A DNA stretch of 51,900 nt from Isosphaera sp. (GTDB lineage: Bacteria > Planctomycetota > Planctomycetia > Gemmatales > Gemmataceae), in the NCBI GenBank assembly GCA_013822345.1, contig PNKH01000052.1:1-51900 (forward strand), read 5' to 3'. Below, piece by piece: positions 25,246 to 32,099 of the stretch (position 1 is its first letter; the number at the start of each line of letters is the position of its first letter). The position numbers and the translations under genes are program-made. The notes under the pieces were generated by a model that saw only the letters and a list, made by a program, of their open reading frames with translations, had not been told where the DNA came from and made no database searches.

Positions 25246-25310
25246 CCGGGTGGGGCAGGCATTCCTGCCTGCCCCGGCCGGCGGCAGGCAGGAATGCCTG
25301 CCCCACCCGG
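25246..25310. repeat. Palindrome with GGCAGGCATTCCTGCCTGCC core (family B)
   Basis: Perfect 28-bp arms (25246-25273, 25283-25310) around CCGGCCGGC. It fills the gap between the apbE gene and the membrane protein gene. A second copy of the family is at 34942-34999. Confidence 0.95.
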
Positions 25311-25343
25311 ACCATCACGCCCCGCCCCACCCCGCACCCGCCC

Positions 25344-25988
25344 ATGTCCCGCTTCCGCCGCTGGCTGCTGAAGACCGCCCGCACGGTCCACGTCTACGTC
25401 ACCCTGTTCGGGCTGACGCTGATCCTGTTCTTCGCCGTCACCGGGTTCATGCTGAACCACATCGAGTGGTTCCTGCCGGACGAGCCGCGGACCGTCCGGG
25501 AGGCGCGGCCGCTGCCGCTCGACAGGCTCCCCGGCGGGCGGCTGCCGGAGGCCGGCGAGGTGACCGGGGACCAGAAGCTGGCGGTGGTGGAGGCGCTGCG
25601 GAAGGAGTTCGGGATCGCCGGCGAGCTGTGGTCGTTCGACAACGGGGACGAGGCGCAGATCGTGGTGGGCTTCCGGCGGGCGGGCGGCGAGACGGAGGCG
25701 CGGGTGCGGCGGGACGGGGCGGCGGAGGTGGAGCGGCGGTCGCAGGGGTGGGCGGTGGTGCTGACCGACCTGCACCGGGGGAACCGCGGGAACGTGTCGG
25801 GCGAGCCGCGGCTGACCGGGGCGGCGTGGTCGTGGGTGATCGACGTCACCTGCGTGCTCTTGCTGGTGATCTCGGCGACCGGGCTGTTCCTGTGGTGGTC
25901 GCTGAAGGCGCGGGGGAAGTGGGGGGCGGTGCTGCTGCTGCTCGGCGGCGGGGCCGCGTCCGCGGTGTACTACTGGTGGGTGCCGTGA
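25344..25988 (+). CDS. PepSY-associated-type membrane protein, likely ApbE partner
   Basis: A 214-residue inner-membrane protein. RRWLLKTARTVHVYVTLFGL begins the first membrane span (about 12-36, ending FAVTGFMLNH); the His-containing TARTVHVYV segment followed by VTGFMLN is typical of PepSY-TM proteins that bind haem in related reductases. Residues 40-150 form a periplasmic loop (DEAQIVVGFRRAGGETEARV; WAVVLTDLHRGN). Two more spans follow (about 160-182, VIDVTCVLLLVISATGLFLW, and 190-210). It follows the ApbE-DUF2271 gene and likely forms a transmembrane electron-transfer unit with it. Its last 19 nt overlap the convergent DUF4291 gene. Confidence 0.88.
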   Translation: MSRFRRWLLKTARTVHVYVTLFGLTLILFFAVTGFMLNHIEWFLPDEPRTVREARPLPLDRLPGGRLPEAGEVTGDQKLAVVEALRKEFGIAGELWSFDNGDEAQIVVGFRRAGGETEARVRRDGAAEVERRSQGWAVVLTDLHRGNRGNVSGEPRLTGAAWSWVIDVTCVLLLVISATGLFLWWSLKARGKWGAVLLLLGGGAASAVYYWWVP

Positions 25989-26632
25989 GGCGGGTCGGCG
26001 GCCGCCAGCCCGAGCCGGGCGGCCACCGCGGGGTCAGCCGGGAGGTAGACCCGCTCACGCGGGGTCGCGAGGGCGGAGACGCCGCCGGCCAGGGCGGCCC
26101 GCTGCTCGGCGACGAACGGCGACAGGTCGATCACCTCCAGCAACTCCTCGTTGCCGAAGGCGTCCAGCACCGGGCCGCGCAGCCCCAGTTGAATGGCGCG
26201 GCGGTCGAGCTTCGCGCCGGACGGGTGGTGGTCCGGGTCCCACTGGAGGCGGACCGACGACCGCCCGACCTCGCGCGCCCACTCCTCGCGGGTGGCGAAC
26301 ACGCCGGGGTCCCACGAGGACGGGACGGCCTGCGCCAGCAGCGACTCGAAGAACGGCCGCCGCAGCCGGAGGCCGAGCGTCACCTCCTGATTCTCCTTCG
26401 TGCCCCACCCGGACCGGTACATCATCCACAGGAAGTTCGGCTTCACCCAGCTCATCCGCGAGAAGCTGAAGCCCCCGCCGAACCGGCCGTGCGCGGCGGC
26501 GTACCCGCCGATGGCGGCGTTGTACGCCTGGTACACGACGACGCTCTCGTCGTCGAACTGCGCGAGGATGTGCCGCCCGGCCTTCGGCCAGACCTCCAGC
26601 TGGGCGGCGTACGGTTCGCAGTCGAGTCGCAT
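25970..26632 (-). CDS. DUF4291 family protein
   Basis: A 220-residue soluble protein recognised as DUF4291 by FDDESVVVYQAYNAAIG, SRMSWVKPNFLWMMYRSGW (family hallmark), VRLQWDPDHHPSGAKLDRRAIQLGLRG and the late FVAEQRA. The function of the family is unknown. The start ATG is the only good one in frame. Its 3' end overlaps the end of the convergent PepSY-type gene by 19 nt. A large nested palindrome separates it from the aminotransferase gene upstream. Confidence 0.93.
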   Translation of the reverse strand: MRLDCEPYAAQLEVWPKAGRHILAQFDDESVVVYQAYNAAIGGYAAAHGRFGGGFSFSRMSWVKPNFLWMMYRSGWGTKENQEVTLGLRLRRPFFESLLAQAVPSSWDPGVFATREEWAREVGRSSVRLQWDPDHHPSGAKLDRRAIQLGLRGPVLDAFGNEELLEVIDLSPFVAEQRAALAGGVSALATPRERVYLPADPAVAARLGLAAADPPHGTHQ

Positions 26633-26652
26633 GTGACCGGGTGGGTTCGGCT

Positions 26653-26787
26653 CCAGAATCGCGCGGTCCCTTCCCCGTCGCGTACGCCTCCTGGGACGCG
26701 GCGATTCTGGGAGGGCGAGGCTCCCGCCGAGCCGAGGGCGTCGCGGGGTCGGCCACGCCGGCGGCTCGGCAGGAGCCTCGCCCTCCC
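26653..26787. repeat. Nested palindrome (family A with an outer CCAGAATCGC pair)
   Basis: Inner arms 26709-26734 and 26762-26787 (26 bp, one mismatch) are the same family as the element inside the helicase gene. A further pair CCAGAATCGC (26653-26662) / GCGATTCTGG (26701-26710) overlaps the inner element. It occupies nearly all of the 166-nt gap between the aminotransferase and DUF4291 genes. Confidence 0.9.
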
Positions 26788-26798
26788 GAAACGGGGCT

Positions 26799-27935
26799 TC
26801 ACTTCCCGGCGGCGCACGCCTTCTGGAACGCGGCGACGCCGGCCCCGGCCTCCAACTTGAACCCGCCCTCGATCAGCACCAACTCCAGCGCCGCCAGCGC
26901 CCCGAGCACGTCGAACGCGTCGGCGTACCCCATGTGCGACAGCCGCCAGATCTTCCCCTTCATGCTGTCCTGCCCGTCGGCCAGCTTGAACCCGTGCTGC
27001 TTCTCCAGCTTCTTCAGCGTCCCGGACCCGTCCACCCCGGCCGGCACCGTGATCACCGTCAGCGCGCTGTTCGGCCGCTCCGCGAACAGCTCCAGGCCCA
27101 TCGCCTTCACCCCGGCCCGGCAGGCGGCGGCGATCCGGGCGTGCCGGGCCCACAGGTTCTCGATCCCCTCCGCCCGGATCCGCTTCAGGCTCGCCCGCTG
27201 GGCCCGGATCAGCGTGTTCGCCGGGGTGAACGGGGTGTCGCTGTCGGCCAGCGACTTCCGGTACCGCCGCAGGTCGAGGTAGAACCCGCGCGGCGGGAGG
27301 GCGTCGATCCGCCGCCACGCCTTCGGGGAGGCGCTCACGAACGCCAGGCCGGGCGGCAGCATCAGCGCCTTCTGCGACCCGGTGACGCACACGTCCACGC
27401 CCCACGCGTCGACCCGGCACTCCATCGCCCCCAGCCCGCTGATCCCGTCGAGGATCAGGAGCGCGTCGGTCTTCGCCACCAGCTTCCCGAACGCCTCGAT
27501 GTCGTGGCCCACCCCGGTGCTGGTCTCGCTCAGGGTGGCGAACACCGCCTTCGCGTCCGGGTGTTGGCCGAGCGCCTGGTCGAGCATCTCCGGGGTGACG
27601 GCCTTGCCGTAGTCGACCTTGACCGCGACCGTCTCGACCCCGAACGCCTTGAGGACCCCCTGCCACCGCTCGCCCCACCGGCCGGCGGTCAGCAGGATCG
27701 CCTTGTCGCCGGCGGCCAGGGTGTTGGCGACCGCCGCCTCCATCCCGCCGGTGCCGGAGCAGGTGAGGGTGAACACCGGGTGGGCGGTCTGGAAGACGTA
27801 CTTCAGGTCCTCGGTCACCTCGGCGAGGACGGCCTTCGCCTCGGCCGACCGGTGGTACGTGACCGGGCGGGCGAGCTCGAGCAGCGTCTCTTCGGGGACG
27901 GGGGTGGGGCCGGGGGTGAACAGGCGTGGCTTCAT
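26799..27935 (-). CDS. Class V aminotransferase (serine-pyruvate / alanine-glyoxylate type)
   Basis: A 378-residue PLP enzyme. Family features are the N-terminus KPRLFTPGPTPVPEETL, TLTCSGTGGMEAAVAN, LTAGRWGERWQGV, VFATLSETSTGVGHDI, LILDGISGLGAMECRVDAWG (Asp for the PLP ring) and GSQKALMLPPGLAFV with the Schiff-base lysine K189. The closing KGKIWRLSHMGYADAFDVLG is typical of the branch with serine-pyruvate/alanine-glyoxylate transaminases and soluble-hydrogenase '42-kDa' subunits. The exact substrate cannot be assigned; glyoxylate/serine metabolism is most likely. A TACAAC hexamer at 27970-27975 on the minus strand is a possible -10, 34 nt upstream of the ATG. Confidence 0.93.
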   Translation of the reverse strand: MKPRLFTPGPTPVPEETLLELARPVTYHRSAEAKAVLAEVTEDLKYVFQTAHPVFTLTCSGTGGMEAAVANTLAAGDKAILLTAGRWGERWQGVLKAFGVETVAVKVDYGKAVTPEMLDQALGQHPDAKAVFATLSETSTGVGHDIEAFGKLVAKTDALLILDGISGLGAMECRVDAWGVDVCVTGSQKALMLPPGLAFVSASPKAWRRIDALPPRGFYLDLRRYRKSLADSDTPFTPANTLIRAQRASLKRIRAEGIENLWARHARIAAACRAGVKAMGLELFAERPNSALTVITVPAGVDGSGTLKKLEKQHGFKLADGQDSMKGKIWRLSHMGYADAFDVLGALAALELVLIEGGFKLEAGAGVAAFQKACAAGK

Positions 27936-27998
27936 CGCGGGTCCTTGTCGGAAAACGGTCGGTGGGGCTGTTGTATCACCGGCGCCGCGGCCGCGTCC

Positions 27999-29723
27999 TC
28001 ACCTCCCGGGTCCGAGGTCGGCCCGCACCGCCCGGAGGGCGTCGGCGGCCTTCCGGAGCCGGTCCCGGACATCCGGCGCGGCGGGGCCCCCGCCCGCGTC
28101 CTCCCACGCCGTCAGGGCCGCGGCGACCTCGTCGGCCTGCTTCCAGAGGGTGCTGTCCTGGGCTTCTTTCAGCGTACCGCCGGGGGCGAGCAGCACCACC
28201 CCGCTGCCGTACACCCGCCAGAACGCGACCCGGTGCGGGCGGGCGTCGGCCAGCGGCTTCCCGGCCGCCGCCGCCTCGGCGAGCTTCTCCGCGGCGTCGG
28301 CCGCCTGGCCCACCACCCCCGGGCGGATCTGCCCGAGGGCGGCCCGCGTGTCCGCGACCACGATGTACTTCCAGAGGTACTCGGACACCGTCCGCAGGGC
28401 CCTGACCCGGGCCCGGAGGTCCGCGGCCGTCATCCCGTCCACCGGCGGGCCGCCGGTGAGGAGGTCGAACTCCTCCTTGTGGCCGGGGTCGAACGGGTTC
28501 GTCGGGTCGGGCCGCTGGCGGCCGAAGAACTGGTCGAACCAGTCCCCGCCCTTGGGGTCCTCGGCCAACTGCCGCCGGAGGCGGTCCCAGTTCCCCCGGG
28601 CCGCCTCCCAGGTCTTCGGGTTGCGGGCGAACACCACCTGCCGGACGGTCTGGAGGAGGAGCAGCTTCCGGGCGGCGTGGACGGCCGCCTCCTTACTCTC
28701 GTCCTGCAGGAGGGTGGCCAGGGCCAGGAACGAGATGCCCTGGGCCGACCCGTCCAACTCGACCATCTCGGCCAGCGTCTCGGCCTCGCGGCGGGCCGCG
28801 TCGGCCGCCCGCCGCGCCCGGATCTCGAACACCAGCAGGACCACGGCCACCGCCCACCCGGCGGCGGCGAACCCGGCGAGCGTCCGCCACGCCCGCTTCC
28901 ACCGCCGGTCGGCCGCCGCCGTCGCCAGCCGCCGGCCCTGCTCCGCCAGGCTGGCGGCCACGTACTCCCGCTCGGCCGGGTTCCGGTCGTGGTACCGCCG
29001 GGCGTCCTCCAGCGGGTCGCCGTCGGCCAGCACCCCGGGCGGGCGGTCGGCCCCGGCCCACGCCCCGACCCCGTCCCGGAACCGGACCCGCTCGGACATC
29101 GCGTCCGCCAGCGGCCGCCACGTGGCCATCAGCCCCGGCGCGCGGAGCGAGAACACGTCCAACTCCGGCGCGTCCCCGGGCTTCCGCCGCACCACCCCCG
29201 CGGCCGCCAGCCGGGCCAGCACCGCGTCGACCGCCTCCGGCGCGTCCAGGTCGTACAGGGCGGCCCGCACCACCGGGACGGCGTCGAACTCGGCCCCGGC
29301 CGGCCGCATCCGGACCAGCCGCAGGAGCACCCGGCGGGCGAGCCGCCGCTCGTCCGGGGACGCCGCGGCCAGCCACGCGTCGGCGACGGCCGCGGCGGCC
29401 GCCACCTCCCCCGGGTCGAACGGGGCCAGGAGGGTGTCGCCGAGGTCCGGGACGGACAGCGGCCGGCCGTCCCGCCCCGCCCCCCGGACGGACGCCGACA
29501 GCCGGGAGACCCAGAAGTTGATCAGGCTTTGGGCGGCGGCCCGGTCCTCCCGGGCGTCGAGGACGGCCCCGGTCGCCGCCGCCCGGCGGACGAACTCCTC
29601 GACCGCGGCCAGGTGGTCCGGGGCGGACACGTCCTTCCCCACCCGGTGGGAGACGGCCGCGTGCCGGTCCTGCAGCTCGGCCAGGGACCGGAAGGCGGCG
29701 GGGGTCGGGGCGGCGGCGGTCAC
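27999..29723 (-). CDS. Membrane protein resembling a STAND protein without its NTPase core
   Basis: A 574-residue protein, last gene of the putative conflict operon. It starts at GTG overlapping the previous stop (GTGA), so translation is coupled. Residues 8-62 (LAELQDRHAAVSHRVGKD, FVRRAAATGAVLDAREDR, AAQSLINFWVSRL) and the DTLLAPFDP segment resemble the module that precedes nSTAND1 NTPases. Directly after it comes what looks like the post-NTPase winged-helix part (about 100-200: SPDERRLARRVLLRLVRM; VDAVLARLAAAGVVRR; LDVFSLRAPGLMATWRPL). No Walker A or B motif is present. A membrane span lies at about 285-308 (AGFAAAGWAVAVVLLVFEIR), followed by a charged helix and about 250 residues of helical sequence. 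The assignment is from remembered family patterns. Confidence 0.85.
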   Translation of the reverse strand: MTAAAPTPAAFRSLAELQDRHAAVSHRVGKDVSAPDHLAAVEEFVRRAAATGAVLDAREDRAAAQSLINFWVSRLSASVRGAGRDGRPLSVPDLGDTLLAPFDPGEVAAAAAVADAWLAAASPDERRLARRVLLRLVRMRPAGAEFDAVPVVRAALYDLDAPEAVDAVLARLAAAGVVRRKPGDAPELDVFSLRAPGLMATWRPLADAMSERVRFRDGVGAWAGADRPPGVLADGDPLEDARRYHDRNPAEREYVAASLAEQGRRLATAAADRRWKRAWRTLAGFAAAGWAVAVVLLVFEIRARRAADAARREAETLAEMVELDGSAQGISFLALATLLQDESKEAAVHAARKLLLLQTVRQVVFARNPKTWEAARGNWDRLRRQLAEDPKGGDWFDQFFGRQRPDPTNPFDPGHKEEFDLLTGGPPVDGMTAADLRARVRALRTVSEYLWKYIVVADTRAALGQIRPGVVGQAADAAEKLAEAAAAGKPLADARPHRVAFWRVYGSGVVLLAPGGTLKEAQDSTLWKQADEVAAALTAWEDAGGGPAAPDVRDRLRKAADALRAVRADLGPGR

Positions 29724-30895
29724 GAGTACCTCGCGAGGACCGGGTCGAGGGCGGCGGTGGCGAGCAGGAGCTGGTTGGTCACCTTCAGCAGACCCTTGTC
29801 GGTGTACAGGAACAGGTCGGCGAACTGCTCGGCCAGGGCGGCGAACGCGTCGGCCGCGGCCCCCGGCGGGGCGGCCTCGAACGCCCGGGCGGCGGCCAGC
29901 GCCCGGGCCGCCCGGAAGTCCCCGGGCCGGTGGGCGGCCAACTCCCCGAGCCGGCCCGCCACGTCCGCCCAGTCGGCCAGCCCGGCGGCCGTCACCTCGC
30001 GCAGCCCGGCCGCCTCCCGCAGCCCGTCCTCCGCCTGCTGGCACAGGTCGTGGTCCCGGATCAGCCCGTGGAGCTGGTCGCACAGCAGCCGGAACCGGGC
30101 GACCGCCGCCCGCAGGTCCGCGGTCCCGGCCTTCGCCGGCTCCGCCCCGGCGGCGGCCAGCACCCCGTCGAGCAGGACGACCAACTCGGCCGCCCCGAGC
30201 CGGCGGGCGCATTTCACCAGCTCCGCGTTCAGCTCCCCCTGGGCCCGGGCCGGCAGGACGGCGAGCCGCTCGGCCGCCCGGGCGGCCTTGGCCGGGTCCG
30301 GCCCGGTCACGTCCGCGACGGCGGCGGCGAACTTACCGACCCAGGCCGGCGGGTCGTCCGGGAACTCGGTCTCGCGGGCCGCCCGCCGCACGTCCTCCAC
30401 CCACCCGGTCAGGGCCAGGCACACGTCCTCGGGGAGCGCCGCCCCGGCCGGGCGGGCGGCCGCCTCCTCGACCCGCGGCTGGTACCCGTGGAGGTCGTGG
30501 AGGATGTCGTGCAGCTCCTTGTACGCGTTCAGGAACCGGAACTGCCGCCGCCGGTCGTCGTCGTGGAACGCCTCGGCGAACCGGCGGACGGCCTCCCGGA
30601 CGTGGTCGGCCGGCGGCCCGCCGAGTTCCTCGCAGAACCGCCCCAGGTCGGGGTTGTTCGGCCGCTCCTTCCGCAGCCCGCGGAGCAGGTCCGGGGTGCG
30701 GTCCTCGCGCTCCGCCCAGGCGATCAGGTCGAACGCCACGTCCCGCCCCGGCCCGCCGGTCCCGACCACGTCGTCCAGGGTGACGTCCAGGGCGAACCGC
30801 GCCACCCGGACCAGGCCGGGGCGGTCGAACGCCAGCCGCACGATCGCCCACAACCTCTCGAACCGCTCGCCGGAGAGCCGGGGCATGGTCGTCAC
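29720..30895 (-). CDS. EAD1-domain adaptor/effector protein, all-helical
   Basis: A 391-residue protein. Residues about 6-85 (LSGERFERLWAIVRLAFDRP, ARFALDVTLDDVVG, RDVAFDLIAWAERED) match effector-associated domain 1 (EAD1), a death-like helical adaptor of bacterial conflict systems. They align with the N-terminus of the upstream trypsin protein (shared pattern DR..L...RF.LD..LDD.V..G..R.V.FDL.A.AER). The rest is helical, with RQFRFLNAYKELHDILHDLH near 110-130 and several long Ala/Leu-rich helices, and I cannot assign it to a domain. The start is GTG at 30895; an ATG three codons on, with GGTGA upstream, is equally possible. The gap to the upstream gene is 27 nt, and the stop overlaps the downstream GTG. 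Confidence 0.85.
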   Translation of the reverse strand: MTTMPRLSGERFERLWAIVRLAFDRPGLVRVARFALDVTLDDVVGTGGPGRDVAFDLIAWAEREDRTPDLLRGLRKERPNNPDLGRFCEELGGPPADHVREAVRRFAEAFHDDDRRRQFRFLNAYKELHDILHDLHGYQPRVEEAAARPAGAALPEDVCLALTGWVEDVRRAARETEFPDDPPAWVGKFAAAVADVTGPDPAKAARAAERLAVLPARAQGELNAELVKCARRLGAAELVVLLDGVLAAAGAEPAKAGTADLRAAVARFRLLCDQLHGLIRDHDLCQQAEDGLREAAGLREVTAAGLADWADVAGRLGELAAHRPGDFRAARALAAARAFEAAPPGAAADAFAALAEQFADLFLYTDKGLLKVTNQLLLATAALDPVLARYS

Positions 30896-30922
30896 CGTGG
30901 TGTGCCGGTCCGCGAGGTCCCG

Positions 30923-32014
30923 CTACCCGCCCAGGGCGGCGGCCTTGCCGGCGGCCGCGACCCGGGCCCGGACCTTGTCGATCGGGACGCCCTGGTTGTA
31001 CGCCGGCGGGTGGTCGTACGCCGGGTCCCCGAGGTGGTGCAGGGCGACGAGGTTCCAGTCCAGGTCGAACACCGGTGACCCGCTCGACCCGGCCTCGGTG
31101 GTGGTCGCGTACCGGACCCGCAGCCCGCCGGCCGTCACCCCGATCACCGCCTCGGTGTCGACCGCCAGCTTCAGCGGCTTGCCGTCCGGGTGCTGGGCGA
31201 TCATCAGCGGCATCTTCGGGACGAGCGCCGGGGCGGCCGCCGGCAGCGGCAGCCACCCGCGGCGCGGGCCGCCGGCCCCGCCCTTCGGGGCGGCCGGCTC
31301 GTCCCCGACCGGCCGGGCCAGGCGGACCAGGGCGTAGTCGAGCTGGTCGGCCGTCGGCGGCGGGTTGTCGGGGGTGCGGGTGGTCTCGGCCGGGGAGTAC
31401 GGGCTGGCGTCGAGCTGCCAGTCCGTCGGGCGGAGGCCGACCGTCACCCCCTCGGCCCGCGACCCGTCGACCAGAACCTTGTAGTCGAACCGGCAGGCGA
31501 CGTTCGCCGCCGGGGCCGTCCCCCTCAGCACCGCCTCCAGGACGTGGTAGTTGGTCAGGACGGCGTCCGGGCCGACGAGGAACCCGGTCCCGGCCGCGTT
31601 CCCGCCGACCTCGACCCGGCACACCCGCGCCTCGACTTCGGCCATCTTCTCCCGGAAGACGGCGAAGTCGAACGCCGGCAGGCGGTCCTTGATCGTCTTC
31701 TCGAGCCCGCCGGCGGCCGCGGCCCCGGCCTGCTGGGCGGCCACGTCCGGGGGCGCGCCGTACCTCTGGTACGCCCGCAGGAGGTTCTCGTTCCGCGGGT
31801 TGTACCGGTGGGCCTCGCGGATCAGGTCGACGACCCACCGGTCCCTCTCGGCGGCCGCGAGGAGGTCGAACACGACCTGCCGGAACGGCCCGCGGTCGAC
31901 GAGGTCGTCGAGGACCAGGTCGAGCCGGAACCGGAGCATCGTCCGGAGCGAGTTCCGGTCGTACCCGGACAGGAGGGCGGCGGTCACCTCTTCGAGTTGG
32001 GCGCCGGTCAGCAT
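30923..32014 (-). CDS. EAD1-trypsin-like serine protease fusion
   Basis: A 363-residue protein. Residues 1-80 are an EAD1 domain (MLTGAQLEEVTAALLSGYDR; LRFRLDLVLDDLVDRG; RQVVFDLLAAAERDRW). After a linker (about 85-135), a chymotrypsin-fold protease follows with a complete triad: H157 in LTNYHVLEAV, D226 in QLDYALVRL and S311 in EAGSSGSPVFD; FLVGPDAVLTNYHV is the usual S1-type entry. There is no signal peptide, so it acts in the cytoplasm. I chose the ATG at 32014 because GGGAGG lies 8 nt upstream; an in-frame ATG nine codons earlier touches the upstream repeat. EAD-trypsin fusions are known as effectors of NTPase-regulated conflict systems. Confidence 0.92.
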   Translation of the reverse strand: MLTGAQLEEVTAALLSGYDRNSLRTMLRFRLDLVLDDLVDRGPFRQVVFDLLAAAERDRWVVDLIREAHRYNPRNENLLRAYQRYGAPPDVAAQQAGAAAAGGLEKTIKDRLPAFDFAVFREKMAEVEARVCRVEVGGNAAGTGFLVGPDAVLTNYHVLEAVLRGTAPAANVACRFDYKVLVDGSRAEGVTVGLRPTDWQLDASPYSPAETTRTPDNPPPTADQLDYALVRLARPVGDEPAAPKGGAGGPRRGWLPLPAAAPALVPKMPLMIAQHPDGKPLKLAVDTEAVIGVTAGGLRVRYATTTEAGSSGSPVFDLDWNLVALHHLGDPAYDHPPAYNQGVPIDKVRARVAAAGKAAALGG

Positions 32015-32046
32015 GTCGGTGACCTCCCGGGCGCGTCTCATTTAAG

Positions 32047-32094
32047 GTCCGCCGCTTGCGGCGTTGCGGGCGCCGCAACGCCGCAAGCGCGGAC
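32047..32094. repeat. Palindrome between the protease-PLD and EAD1-trypsin genes (family F)
   Basis: Arms 32047-32069 and 32073-32094 pair over 22 bp with a single bulged C. The core CGCTTGCGGCGT is shared with the element between xfp and ackA. It ends five nucleotides before the stop codon of the trypsin-PLD gene and could modulate read-through into the rest of the operon. Confidence 0.85.
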
Positions 32095-32099
32095 GCGGC

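Noticed and set aside
26934-31337. 1467-codon plus-strand open frame
   Set aside because: Antisense to the aminotransferase and the conflict operon genes; Arg/Pro/Gly-rich with no motif and no plausible start.
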